A stretch of DNA of 21,893 bases from Pseudomonadota bacterium (GCA_021828745.1 JAJZDE010000014.1:1-21893); one strand, 5' to 3'. Numbered from the stretch's first letter, positions 11,646 through 19,401 are shown. The notes: generated by a model from the sequence alone, not told the origin. Numbers and translations are program-made.

Positions 11646-12281
11646 ATGATGCACAAACATTATCTGACACTTACCCTGTGTTCCCTGACTTTGGCGCTTG
11701 TATCGGGCTGTTCCTCGCCGGGGCTGGGGGGCAGCGATTATACCAGCACGGAAGTGCGCGGTGAGCAGTCGGTCCGACTGGGGACGGTAGAGAGCGTGCG
11801 CAAGGTCCACATTCAAAGCAGTGAACCGGGCATATTGGGCGCTCTGGGCGGCGGTGTGGCTGGAGCCGCACTGGGAAGTACCATTGGAGGGGGCAACGGC
11901 AATGCGGCAGCAACGGTTTTAGGCGCACTGGCCGCCGGAGCGGCGGGCAACGCGGCTCAAAATGCCTTGTCCACTGAAAACGGAGTGGAAATCACGATTC
12001 GACTGGACAGCGGTTACGTGATTGCCGTCACTCAGGGAGCCGATGAAGTTTTCCATGTGGGTGATCGCGTTCAGGTATTGGGGGGAGGAGGGGCCACCCG
12101 GGTCACCAAATTGGACCCTCGTTCCGACCTGAGCCCGAGGTCCAGCGCACCCCCATCGGGGAGCGGCACGGCGCCGACCAGTGGAGGGCAGTCACAAATT
12201 CATTACTATTGCCCGGACAGCAACGCTTACTATCCTGCCGTTCCCACTTGCAAATCCCCCTGGATGAAAGTGGTGCGCTGA
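11646..12281 (+). CDS. SlyB-like glycine-zipper outer-membrane lipoprotein
   Basis: A 211-residue lipoprotein. The signal peptide is hydrophobic with lipobox LVSGC, and Cys22 would be the lipidated residue; Ser at +2 predicts outer-membrane sorting. Residues about 62-110 form a glycine-zipper helix pair (GILGALGGGVAGAALGSTIGG, then an Ala/Gly-rich repeat), as in SlyB/PcP proteins. A beta-type domain follows (VEITIRLDSGYVIAVTQG, VGDRVQVLG), also SlyB-like. SlyB proteins are usually near 155 aa. The extra C-terminus is a Pro/Ser/Gly linker followed by YYCPDSNAYYPAVPTC, a two-cysteine motif seen at the end of various envelope proteins. A GAGAGAGA purine tract upstream is the ribosome site; either of two adjacent ATGs could be used. 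The gene is monocistronic and ends at an intrinsic terminator. Family function is envelope integrity, and the exact role is unknown. Confidence 0.85.
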   Translation: MMHKHYLTLTLCSLTLALVSGCSSPGLGGSDYTSTEVRGEQSVRLGTVESVRKVHIQSSEPGILGALGGGVAGAALGSTIGGGNGNAAATVLGALAAGAAGNAAQNALSTENGVEITIRLDSGYVIAVTQGADEVFHVGDRVQVLGGGGATRVTKLDPRSDLSPRSSAPPSGSGTAPTSGGQSQIHYYCPDSNAYYPAVPTCKSPWMKVVR

Positions 12282-12325
12282 TCAATTCCTGTCTGGGTTG
12301 ACCGCTCAGGGAGGGATTCCCGCAG

Positions 12326-12354
12326 GCCCCATCTGTGGATGGGGCTTTGTTGTT
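12326..12354 (+). terminator. Rho-independent terminator after the lipoprotein gene
   Basis: A perfect 8-bp stem GCCCCATC/GATGGGGC with a TGTG loop (12326-12345) is followed by TTTGTTGTT. It lies 45 bases after the lipoprotein stop codon. Confidence 0.85.
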
Positions 12355-12380
12355 CCGCTGTATTTAACATAATATACATT

Positions 12381-12397
12381 ATACGCAATGTGCGTAT
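12381..12397. repeat. Perfect inverted repeat (candidate operator) upstream of rfbB
   Basis: ATACGCA-ATG-TGCGTAT is a perfect 7-bp dyad with a 3-base centre, 11 bases upstream of the putative -35 box of rfbB. It is next to an AT-rich stretch (12361-12383) that contains a second small dyad, ATAAT-N4-ATTAT. It has no T-run, so it is a better candidate for a regulator site than a terminator. Confidence 0.5.
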
Positions 12398-12408
12398 GTG
12401 ATGGGGTT

Positions 12409-12439
12409 TTGACGCGAAACGACAAGGTATTGGTACAAT
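12409..12439 (+). promoter_or_regulatory. Putative extended -10 promoter for rfbBA
   Basis: TTGACG (12409-12414) lies 19 bases before TACAAT (12434-12439). The -10 box carries the TGn extension (TGG directly before it), which can compensate for the long spacer. The predicted start is near 12446, some 44 bases before the rfbB ATG. Confidence 0.5.
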
Positions 12440-12489
12440 GCACCTTCATTGTTCCCCATGTGCGAGAATCCCATGATTAAGGAGTCAGT

Positions 12490-13560
12490 ATGATTTTTGT
12501 GACTGGAGGTGCTGGTTTCATCGGTGCTAATTTCGTTTTGGACTGGCTGGATCTCCAGGATGAACCCGTACTGACCCTCGATAAACTGACTTATGCCGGA
12601 AACCGGGATAACCTGGCCAGCCTCGATCAGGATCCGCGCCATACGCTGGTGGCAGGCGATATTGGGGATACGGCCCTGGTCCGTGCCTTGTTGAAGTTGC
12701 ACCGGCCCCGCGCCATCCTCAATTTTGCGGCCGAAAGCCATGTGGACCGCTCCATTTACGGGCCGGCGGACTTCATTCAAACCAACATCGTCGGCACCTT
12801 TCATCTTTTGGAATCGGTACGCGCTTACTGGAATGAATTGGGGGGGGAAGAACGCAAGAATTTCCGTTTCCTGCATGTCTCCACCGATGAGGTTTATGGT
12901 TCCCTGGCCCCGCAGGACCCCGCCTTTTCCGAATCCACGCCCTATGCGCCAAATAGCCCCTACTCCGCCTCCAAAGCCGCTTCCGATCATCTGGTGCGTG
13001 CCTGGCACCATACCTATGGATTGCCCGTCCTGACCACCAACTGTTCCAATAACTACGGGCCCTACCAGTTCCCGGAAAAGTTGATTCCCCTCATGTTGCA
13101 CCAAGCCCTGACTGAAAAACCCCTGCCGGTCTATGGAGATGGCCAGAATGTACGGGACTGGCTCCATGTCAGTGACCATGCCAGCGGCATTCGCCGGGTG
13201 CTCGAAGCCGGACGGGTGGGAGAAACCTACAATATCGGCGGCAATAGCGAATTGGCCAATCTGACCGTGGTCAAAGCCCTCTGTGATGCACTGGATCGAC
13301 ATCGCCCCTCGGCGCTGGGCACCCGCCGTCGACTCATACAATTCGTCACGGACCGACCGGGGCATGATCGTCGCTATGCCATCGATGCCAGCAAGATTCG
13401 CCAGGAACTGAACTGGCAGCCTGCCCATACCTTCGATTCCGGTCTGGAACAGACCGTGCATTGGTACCTGACACATCAGGAGTGGAGCGAACGCGTGTTG
13501 TCTGGCGCTTACCGTTCCTGGCTGGAACAAAACTACGCGGAACGGAGGCAGGAAGCATGA
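12490..13560 (+). CDS. rfbB: dTDP-glucose 4,6-dehydratase
   Basis: Extended short-chain dehydrogenase (356 aa). It converts dTDP-glucose to dTDP-4-keto-6-deoxyglucose, the second step toward dTDP-rhamnose and other deoxysugars of LPS or polysaccharide. The NAD-binding glycine motif TGGAGFIG is at residues 5-12. The catalytic Thr132-Asp133-Glu134 is in STDEVYG, and the active-site Tyr158/Lys162 pair is in [24 protein letters not shown] and [11 protein letters not shown] are RmlB hallmarks. The start has an excellent AAGGAG 5 bases upstream. The stop overlaps the rfbA start (ATGA at 13557-13560), so the two are coupled. A G8 run lies at 12840-12847. Confidence 0.97.
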   Translation: MIFVTGGAGFIGANFVLDWLDLQDEPVLTLDKLTYAGNRDNLASLDQDPRHTLVAGDIGDTALVRALLKLHRPRAILNFAAESHVDRSIYGPADFIQTNIVGTFHLLESVRAYWNELGGEERKNFRFLHVSTDEVYGSLAPQDPAFSESTPYAPNSPYSASKAASDHLVRAWHHTYGLPVLTTNCSNNYGPYQFPEKLIPLMLHQALTEKPLPVYGDGQNVRDWLHVSDHASGIRRVLEAGRVGETYNIGGNSELANLTVVKALCDALDRHRPSALGTRRRLIQFVTDRPGHDRRYAIDASKIRQELNWQPAHTFDSGLEQTVHWYLTHQEWSERVLSGAYRSWLEQNYAERRQEA

Positions 13561-14435
13561 GAAAGGGCATCATTCTGGCGGGCGGTTCCGGGACCCGCCT
13601 CTACCCCGCCACCCAGGTCATTTCCAAGCAATTGCTGCCCGTGTACGACAAGCCCATGATTTACTATCCGCTGGGTACCCTGATGCTGGCGGAGATCCGC
13701 GACATCCTGATCATTTCCACGCCTCAGGATACCCCACGCTTCCAGCAGTTGCTGGGAGATGGCAGCCACTGGGGAATGAATCTCGAATATGCCGTCCAAC
13801 CGGACCCCGGCGGATTGGCGCAGGCTTTCCTGATCGGGCGGGATTTTATCCGACATCAGCCCAGTGCCCTGGTATTGGGGGATAATCTCTTCTACGGTCA
13901 TGACTTCTCCATCAAACTCAGACAAGCGGGAAAACATCCCGAAGGCGCGACGGTTTTTGTTTATCCCGTCAGTGACCCTGAACGGTATGGGGTGGCGGAG
14001 TTTGATGATACCGGCCATGTCATCGGGCTGGAAGAAAAGCCCGCTCAACCCCGCTCTCGTTATGCCGTCACCGGTCTCTATTTCTATGATGCACAGGTTT
14101 GCGATCTGGCCAGTACCCTGGTTCCCTCGGCGCGGGGCGAACTGGAGATCACCGATCTCAATCGTCTTTATCTCGAACAGCAACGATTGCGCGTGGAAGT
14201 GTTGGGACGGGGATTTGCCTGGCTGGACACCGGGACCCACGATTCCCTGCTGGAGGCTGCCCAATATATCCAGACCGTGGAAAAACGGCAGGGACTCAAG
14301 GTATCCTGCCCCGAAGAAATCGCCTATCGTCAAGGCTGGATCGATGCAACCCAACTGGAAAAACTGGCTCTTCCCCTGAGCAAGAATGGCTATGGTGCCT
14401 ATTTGCGCCAGATCCTGAACGAACGGGTTTTCTGA
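13557..14435 (+). CDS. rfbA: Glucose-1-phosphate thymidylyltransferase
   Basis: Nucleotidyltransferase of 292 aa, the usual RmlA length. It makes dTDP-glucose from glucose-1-phosphate and d[22 protein letters not shown] carries the nucleotide-binding GGSGTRL loop. [49 protein letters not shown] and [12 protein letters not shown] are all RmlA signatures. The frame is open further upstream to 13461. The start at 13557 is chosen because it gives the family N-terminus, has AGGA just before it and forms an ATGA overlap with rfbB. rfbC and rfbD (epimerase and reductase for dTDP-rhamnose) do not follow. The next base begins the stop codon of an opposing gene. Confidence 0.96.
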   Translation: MRKGIILAGGSGTRLYPATQVISKQLLPVYDKPMIYYPLGTLMLAEIRDILIISTPQDTPRFQQLLGDGSHWGMNLEYAVQPDPGGLAQAFLIGRDFIRHQPSALVLGDNLFYGHDFSIKLRQAGKHPEGATVFVYPVSDPERYGVAEFDDTGHVIGLEEKPAQPRSRYAVTGLYFYDAQVCDLASTLVPSARGELEITDLNRLYLEQQRLRVEVLGRGFAWLDTGTHDSLLEAAQYIQTVEKRQGLKVSCPEEIAYRQGWIDATQLEKLALPLSKNGYGAYLRQILNERVF

Positions 14436-15140
14436 TCATTCATGACGGATGATCAAACTGTATCCCGTTCCTCGAATCGAACGGATCAGCGTATCGGCAG
14501 GATTGTACTGGCGCAACTTGCATCGGATGCTCGAAACGGTGACATCCACCGAACGGTCTTCGGCATGCCAGGATCGTCCGCAGACCACATGGGACAGCGT
14601 ATTGCGCCCCACCACCCGATTGGCGTTCTCCAGCAGACAGAGCAGCATGTCGAACTCACGGTTGGTGAAATGGACTTTATTTCCCGAGGCAATCCACGTG
14701 ACTTCCCGTTTTTTTCGATCAAGCCCAAATCCGGAAAAATTTATTCCCTTGTCCAGATAAAAGGAAGAAACAGTCAGACGTTCCAGTAAGCGCCGAATCC
14801 GAGCCATGAGTTCCCGGATGTCCACAGGCTTGACCAGAAAATCATCGGCACCCATTTCAATGCCCAGAGCACGGTCCAGAGGCGAGGAATCTTCGCTCAG
14901 GATGATGATGCCGAGATCGGGGTAATGTTCGCGCATGAAGCGAATATATTCATAACCATGACCGTTGCTTCCATGATCCTGATTGAGGATCGCCAGTTTA
15001 ATGGGATGTGTGCGCAACAGTGATTTTGCATCCTCCACATGAGCCGCACGCAAGGTATGGAAAGAAGCAGGGATCAAATGGGATTCAAGGGTAACAGCGC
15101 GACGATAATCGGAATCAAGGATCATGATGCATGAATTCAT
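14436..15140 (-). CDS. OmpR-family response regulator with atypical receiver domain
   Basis: A 234-residue two-domain regulator: a receiver (about 1-120) and a winged-helix DNA-binding domain (about 130-234). The DNA-binding part is typical (HFTNREFDMLLCLLENANRVVGR, RSVDVTVSSIRCKLR, IRSIRGTGYSL). The receiver keeps Lys104 in FLVKPVD and Ser82 in place of the switch Thr. The residue after the third beta strand (KLAIL) is Asn53 instead of the phosphorylated Asp, with Asp55 two residues later. The acidic pocket reads LDSD, with Ser10 where a second Asp is common. It may therefore act without phosphorylation, or use Asp55 (inference). No histidine kinase gene is nearby. GAGG lies 5 bases before the ATG. 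Its stop codon abuts that of rfbA, and it diverges from nadB. Confidence 0.88.
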   Translation of the reverse strand: MNSCIMILDSDYRRAVTLESHLIPASFHTLRAAHVEDAKSLLRTHPIKLAILNQDHGSNGHGYEYIRFMREHYPDLGIIILSEDSSPLDRALGIEMGADDFLVKPVDIRELMARIRRLLERLTVSSFYLDKGINFSGFGLDRKKREVTWIASGNKVHFTNREFDMLLCLLENANRVVGRNTLSHVVCGRSWHAEDRSVDVTVSSIRCKLRQYNPADTLIRSIRGTGYSLIIRHE

Positions 15141-15170
15141 GCCGGCCTCGTCTTTTTATGAGTATGGGAT

Positions 15171-15199
15171 AAAATACCTTGTTCTATCATTCGAGGCAA
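15171..15199 (-). promoter_or_regulatory. Putative promoter of the response regulator gene
   Basis: Minus strand: TTGCCT (15194-15199), a 17-base spacer, then TATTTT (15171-15176), about 30 bases before the ATG. Each hexamer matches the consensus at 4 of 6 positions. Confidence 0.4.
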
Positions 15200-15267
15200 T
15201 TCTAATGGATAAGTTTTTTCGTGACAACTCCCTTCATGTCCCAGCGGTCAGTTCGCCAGAGGATTTC

Positions 15268-15276
15268 TGCTATGCT
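15268..15276 (+). promoter_or_regulatory. Putative extended -10 element for nadB
   Basis: TGCTATGCT (15268-15276) is a TGn-extended -10 box with no good -35. It would start transcription near 15283, about 26 bases before nadB. A second weak option is TTGTTC (15179-15184) with TCTAAT (15201-15206) and a 16-base spacer. The second option overlaps the response-regulator promoter. Confidence 0.35.
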
Positions 15277-15308
15277 TGTCCTCCGCATCACAATCAGATC
15301 GATGAACC

Positions 15309-16895
15309 ATGATGGAAGCCGTAAAATCTTTTGAAGCAATTGTCGTGGGCAGTGGCCTGGCGGGAGGCGTCACTGCCCTCGAGTTGGCAGACCATGGCCT
15401 TCGGGTTGCCCTTATCACCAAACGGTCTCTGGAGGACGGTGCCAGCCCTCGCGCTCAGGGAGGGATTGCTGCGGCACTGTCGAGTTTGGACAGCATCGAT
15501 ACCCATGTGCAGGACACCCTGATTGCCGGTGCCGGCCTGTGCGATCTCGAAGCCACTCATTTCATTCTCGAGCGGGGTGAAATGGCCATTCACTGGTTAA
15601 CTCGCCGCGGTGTCCGCTTTACACGGGAAAATGGTGCGTTGCACCTCACCCGGGAAGGCGGACACAGTCAGCGGCGGGTAGCCCATGTGGCCGATGCTAC
15701 CGGGGCCGCCATTCAGAACACACTGCACCCCCAATTGCGCCAGCATCCGCGTATTCACCTATTCGAGCAGCATATGCTGGTCGATCTGATCACCAGTGAA
15801 CGGCTCGCACTGCCGGGGCCAAGGCGTTGTGTGGGTTTGTATGCACTGGAGGAAACCAGCGGCGAAGTGCATGCCTTCACTGCCCCGCACACCCTGCTGG
15901 CCACCGGCGGTGCGGGCAAGGTCTACCTTTACACCACCAATCCGGACACGGCGACGGGAGATGGCATCGCCGCAGGATGGCGGGCAGGCTGTACCGTTGC
16001 AAATATGGAATTCATCCAGTTTCATCCCACCTGCCTGTATCACCCCCATGCCAAGTCCTTCCTCATCTCCGAAGCCGTCCGGGGGGAAGGCGGCATTCTG
16101 CGTCTGCCTAACGGTCACCGATTCATGCCTGAGCACGATGACCGTGCAGAATTGGCCCCGCGCGACATCGTGGCCCGTGCCATCGACTATGAGATGAAGC
16201 GCCACGGACTGGATTGCGTTTATCTGGACATTACCCATCTGTCCCCTGAGTTCATTCTCGACCATTTCCCGACCATCCATGAAAAATGCCTGTCCCTGGG
16301 CATCGACATGACCACCCAACCCATCCCGGTGGTTCCGGCAGCTCACTATACCTGTGGCGGGTTGCGTACCGATCTGCAGGGGCGCACCGATCTGGCCGGG
16401 CTGTATGCCATTGGCGAAACGGCCTGCACGGGTTTGCATGGCGCCAATCGTTTGGCCAGCAATTCGCTGCTGGAATGCGTGGTGATGGCCCGGGAAGCCA
16501 GCGCCGCCATTCTCTCCCAGCCACCCGCTGCACCATTGCCCTTCATTCCGCCCTGGGACAGCAGTCAGGTCACTGACCCTGATGAGGAAGTGGTCATCTC
16601 CCATAATTGGGAGGAACTACGCCGCTTCATGTGGGATTACGTCGGAATCGTGCGCACCGACAAACGATTGGAGCGGGCGGCTCACCGCCTGAAACTGTTA
16701 CACGAGGAAATCCTGGAGTTCTATACCAATTTCCATGTCAGTCGGGACTTGCTTGAATTGCGTAACCTTGTGACGGTTTCCCAACTCATCGTCAATTCTG
16801 CCCGCCTGCGTAAGGAAAGCCGAGGGCTCCACTACAGCCGGGACTATCCGCTGAGTTTACCTTCTGCGCGCCCCACCCTGCTCACCCCTCCCTGA
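15309..16895 (+). CDS. nadB: L-aspartate oxidase
   Basis: FAD enzyme of 528 aa, a normal NadB length. It oxidises L-aspartate to iminoaspartate, the first step of de novo NAD synthesis, using oxygen or fumarate as acceptor. The FAD-binding GSGLAGG is at residues 14-20, followed by SPRAQGGIAAAL and REGGHSQRRVAHVADATG. Succinate-dehydrogenase-like motifs are FIQFHPTCLY, RGEGG and HGANRLASNSLLE (His377, Arg381). The NadB version of the C-terminal helical region is present. The flavin His-link motif of SdhA is not expected and not seen. Two adjacent ATGs could start the protein; the first is used here, and the ribosome site is weak. It converges on nadA with only 7 bases between. Confidence 0.96.
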   Translation: MMEAVKSFEAIVVGSGLAGGVTALELADHGLRVALITKRSLEDGASPRAQGGIAAALSSLDSIDTHVQDTLIAGAGLCDLEATHFILERGEMAIHWLTRRGVRFTRENGALHLTREGGHSQRRVAHVADATGAAIQNTLHPQLRQHPRIHLFEQHMLVDLITSERLALPGPRRCVGLYALEETSGEVHAFTAPHTLLATGGAGKVYLYTTNPDTATGDGIAAGWRAGCTVANMEFIQFHPTCLYHPHAKSFLISEAVRGEGGILRLPNGHRFMPEHDDRAELAPRDIVARAIDYEMKRHGLDCVYLDITHLSPEFILDHFPTIHEKCLSLGIDMTTQPIPVVPAAHYTCGGLRTDLQGRTDLAGLYAIGETACTGLHGANRLASNSLLECVVMAREASAAILSQPPAAPLPFIPPWDSSQVTDPDEEVVISHNWEELRRFMWDYVGIVRTDKRLERAAHRLKLLHEEILEFYTNFHVSRDLLELRNLVTVSQLIVNSARLRKESRGLHYSRDYPLSLPSARPTLLTPP

Positions 16896-16907
16896 ATTTC
16901 GTTCAGG
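16891..16907. terminator. Hairpin at the nadB/nadA convergent junction
   Basis: A perfect 6-bp inverted repeat CCTGAA/TTCAGG with a TTTCG loop. It contains both stop codons of the facing genes. There is no T-run, so it is either a transcript-end stabiliser or a weak bidirectional terminator rather than a classic one. Confidence 0.35.
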
Positions 16908-17994
16908 CAGCCCCCAAATGAGGCACCAGCCCTGTCGCCCGTGGCGCGCCGGCTTGTGTGAAGGCCAGCATCCGTTCGATGGGCAAACGGGCCCGATCGA
17001 TGAGCGCAGGATCGATGGTGACTTCAGGTGTGCCCGAATCCAGGATGGCGCGCAGATTTTCCAGTCCATTCATGGCCATCCAGGGACAATGGGCACAACT
17101 CTTGCAGGTAGCCCCCGATCCGGCGGTCGGCGCTTCGATAAAGACCTTATCCGGGTAGGTTTGACGCAATTTATGAAACATGCCGTTGTCCGTGGCCACG
17201 ATAAACGTCTCCACCGCCGGGTCACCTGCGGCTTCCAGGATGCCTCGTGTGGAACCGACATAATCCGCCAATGCCAGAACCGACCTGGGCGATTCGGGAT
17301 GGACCAACACCCTCGCCCGGGGCATTTTCATTTTCAGGTCCGCCAGTTCGGCGGCCTTGAACTCGTCGTGAACGATGCAGGAGCCCTGCCAGGAAAGCAG
17401 GTCAGCACCTGTTTCCTGAGCTACATAGTCCCCCAGATGACGGTCCGGCGCCCACAGGATTTTTTGTCCCTGTTCGTGCAGGTGGCGAACCACGGCTACC
17501 GCACAGCCCGAGGTGACCACCCAATCGGCACGCGCCTTGACTGCGGCGCTGGTATTGGAATACACCACCACGGTGCGGTCAGGATGGGCATCGCAAAACG
17601 CATGAAAGGCGTCACCGGGACACCCCAGGTCGAGGGAGCATTCCGCCTCATACTCGGGCATCAACACGGTTTTTTCAGGAGACAGAATCTTGGCCGTTTC
17701 CCCCATGAAGCGTACCCCGGCCACCACCAGGGTTGTCGCTGGGTGCTGCTTGCCAAACCTGGCCATTTCGAGGGAGTCAGACACCAGACCACCGGTCTTT
17801 TCGGCCAGGTCCTGGAGATCGGGATGAACGTAGTAATGAGCCACCAGTACAGCATTTCTCTGGGCCAGAAGACCTTCCAGTTCCGCCAGCAAAACCCGGC
17901 GCCGCTCCTGGGAAGGCTCTTCTGACACGTGTGCCCAGGCCGTGGCAAGCCCCTGAGGATTTTCATAATCTACTTTAATACTACAAGTTGACAT
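16903..17994 (-). CDS. nadA: Quinolinate synthase
   Basis: [4Fe-4S] enzyme of 363 aa that condenses iminoaspartate with dihydroxyacetone phosphate to quinolinate. It matches the E. coli-type NadA along its length with an offset of six residues. The three cluster ligands are predicted as Cys119 ([11 protein letters not shown]), Cys206 ([11 protein letters not shown]) and Cys303 ([14 protein letters not shown]). Other family motifs are [51 protein letters not shown] and ILVHPESP-like VLVHPESP. The start codon lies inside the 3' end of nadC (14-base overlap), so nadC and nadA form a coupled operon. Confidence 0.97.
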   Translation of the reverse strand: MSTCSIKVDYENPQGLATAWAHVSEEPSQERRRVLLAELEGLLAQRNAVLVAHYYVHPDLQDLAEKTGGLVSDSLEMARFGKQHPATTLVVAGVRFMGETAKILSPEKTVLMPEYEAECSLDLGCPGDAFHAFCDAHPDRTVVVYSNTSAAVKARADWVVTSGCAVAVVRHLHEQGQKILWAPDRHLGDYVAQETGADLLSWQGSCIVHDEFKAAELADLKMKMPRARVLVHPESPRSVLALADYVGSTRGILEAAGDPAVETFIVATDNGMFHKLRQTYPDKVFIEAPTAGSGATCKSCAHCPWMAMNGLENLRAILDSGTPEVTIDPALIDRARLPIERMLAFTQAGAPRATGLVPHLGAA

Positions 17995-18853
17995 CCTTGA
18001 ACCTCATGGAAAAATCGATAGATTTGATATCCTTGGTCAGACTCCCGATGGAAATTCTATCCACCCCCAATTCCGCAATCTGACGCACCGATTCCAGACT
18101 TACTCCTCCAGACACTTCGACCCGTGCCCGCCCGGCAACCTGGGTCACGGCTTGTCGTTGCATCTCGTGGGACATGTTATCCAGCATGACCATGTTCGCT
18201 CCGGCGCTGAGCGCTTCCTCCAGTTGTTCCAGAGTTTCCACCTCCACCTGGATGAACTTGTAACTTCCCCGGATGCTCTGGGCCAAGGTAACCGCCCGGG
18301 TGATGGAGCCCGTGGCTGCAATATGATTCTCCTTGATCAGGATGGCATCGTAAAGTCCCATCCGGTGGTTGGTTCCTCCCCCGACCCGCACGGCGTACTT
18401 TTCTGCCAGACGTAACCCCGGAATGGTTTTTCGGGTATCGACGATCACCGCCTGCGTGCCTGCCACGGCACGCACAAACTGGCGGGTCTGGGTTGCGACG
18501 CCCGACAGGGTTTGCAAAAAATTCAGCGCGGCCCGTTCGCCGGTCAGCAACGCCCGTGCCGGCCCATTCAGCGTGGCCACCACCTGGCCGGGCACGACTT
18601 CCGCGCCTTCAGCGACCTGCCATTCCACCTGCAACCGGGAGTCCAATTGTCGAAAGACTTCGTTTACCCAGGGTTGACCACACAGAACCGCGCTTTCACG
18701 AACCAGGATCCGTGCTTCAGAAACCACGGGTTCCGGAATCAGGAACGCGGTCAGATCCCCTGCCCCCACGTCTTCGGCCAGAGTTCGTTGTACCTGTTTT
18801 TCGAGGTGCAAGCGTTGTGCCGTGCTTTCCTGTTGCGTTTGATGGGATTCCAT
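17981..18853 (-). CDS. nadC: Nicotinate-nucleotide pyrophosphorylase (quinolinate phosphoribosyltransferase)
   Basis: Enzyme of 290 aa that converts quinolinate and PRPP to nicotinate mononucleotide, CO2 and pyrophosphate. Motifs are [12 protein letters not shown] (26-36), [10 protein letters not shown] (105-114), [18 protein letters not shown] (138-155), [20 protein letters not shown] and the barrel-end [25 protein letters not shown] fold. The frame is open to 19126, but the upstream part would run through the promoter region and into panD on the other strand. The ATG at 18853 gives the family N-terminus, with purine-rich AAGAAAGGGA just upstream. It is the first gene of nadC-nadA and diverges from panD. 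Confidence 0.95.
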   Translation of the reverse strand: MESHQTQQESTAQRLHLEKQVQRTLAEDVGAGDLTAFLIPEPVVSEARILVRESAVLCGQPWVNEVFRQLDSRLQVEWQVAEGAEVVPGQVVATLNGPARALLTGERAALNFLQTLSGVATQTRQFVRAVAGTQAVIVDTRKTIPGLRLAEKYAVRVGGGTNHRMGLYDAILIKENHIAATGSITRAVTLAQSIRGSYKFIQVEVETLEQLEEALSAGANMVMLDNMSHEMQRQAVTQVAGRARVEVSGGVSLESVRQIAELGVDRISIGSLTKDIKSIDFSMRFKDVNL

Positions 18854-18907
18854 CCATTCCCTTTCTTCCACCTCGCCTCCCTGATAAATGTACAGCGCAA
18901 AACTCCC

Positions 18908-18936
18908 ATTGTCCCAAGGACTGCAGGGGCTTGCAA
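18908..18936 (-). promoter_or_regulatory. Putative promoter of nadC-nadA
   Basis: Minus strand: TTGCAA (18931-18936), a 17-base spacer, then GACAAT (18908-18913), about 55 bases before the chosen nadC ATG. TTGCAA is its own reverse complement, so it also reads on the plus strand. There the nearest panD -10 box is 22 bases away, too far for a pair. Confidence 0.4.
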
Positions 18937-18958
18937 TATGAATCCTGAGAAATTGGGG

Positions 18959-18964
18959 TAAAAT
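18959..18964 (+). promoter_or_regulatory. Putative -10 box for panD
   Basis: TAAAAT, preceded by a GGGG run, with no good -35 at 16-18 bases. It would start transcription near 18971 and leave a leader of about 39 bases. No Shine-Dalgarno sequence is visible before the panD start. Confidence 0.3.
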
Positions 18965-19009
18965 GCGGCTTTTGTTGATTTGAGAAAGCCTACCTGCTTG
19001 CCATTGCCT

Positions 19010-19390
19010 ATGTACCAAACCATGCTCAAGGCCAAACTGCACCGCGTCTCGGTGACCCAGTCCGAACTGGGTTATGAAGGGTCCTGTGCCATCGATGAAA
19101 CTTTGCTGGAAGCGGCGGACATTCATGAATACCAGCAGATCGACATCTACAATGTGAACAATGGAGAGCGCTTCACGACCTACGCCATTCGGGGCGCACG
19201 GAATTCCGGCATGATTTCCGTCAATGGCGCTGCTGCCCGCAAGGCTCAGGTAGGAGACCTATTGATCATTGCCGCCTATGCCGGTTACACCCCGGAAGAA
19301 CTAAAAAACTTTTCACCACGCCTGGTTTATGTGGATGAACACAACCAGATCAAGCGCCTGGAACACGAGATTCCGCTACAAGGCGCTTGA
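19010..19390 (+). CDS. panD: Aspartate 1-decarboxylase proenzyme
   Basis: Pyruvoyl enzyme of 126 aa, exactly the common PanD length. It converts L-aspartate to beta-alanine for pantothenate and CoA. Self-cleavage occurs at Gly24-Ser25 in YEGSCAID, and Ser25 becomes the pyruvoyl group. Other motifs are MLKAKLHRV near the start, [14 protein letters not shown] (substrate pocket), [22 protein letters not shown] and LVYVDEHNQ. The start [13 protein letters not shown] lines up with MIRTMLQGKLHRV of E. coli. An upstream TTG at 18980 and an internal ATG at 19022 are alternatives. None has a clear ribosome site. The gene is monocistronic and converges on etfA with 11 bases between. Confidence 0.95.
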   Translation: MYQTMLKAKLHRVSVTQSELGYEGSCAIDETLLEAADIHEYQQIDIYNVNNGERFTTYAIRGARNSGMISVNGAAARKAQVGDLLIIAAYAGYTPEELKNFSPRLVYVDEHNQIKRLEHEIPLQGA

Positions 19391-19401
19391 ACCCGGGACG
19401 C

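Noticed and set aside
12379..13530. Long open frame (383 codons) antisense to rfbB
   Set aside because: It lies wholly opposite a confidently identified enzyme, lacks a family resemblance and is an expected by-product of GC-rich codon use.
13461..13556. N-terminal extension of rfbA inside rfbB
   Set aside because: The RmlA family begins at [10 protein letters not shown]; the extension only reflects an open frame within rfbB.
15124..15312. Small open frame in the gap between the response regulator and nadB
   Set aside because: It overlaps the predicted divergent promoters, has no ribosome site and no conserved features.
16918..17925. Long open frame (335 codons) antisense to nadA
   Set aside because: The nadA frame contains all cluster cysteines and family motifs; the opposing frame has low-complexity His/Gly/Arg composition and no recognisable domain.
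18854..19126. N-terminal extension of nadC in an open frame up to 19126
   Set aside because: It would run through the divergent promoter region and across the panD start; the extra residues match no NadC, while the ATG at 18853 gives the normal length.
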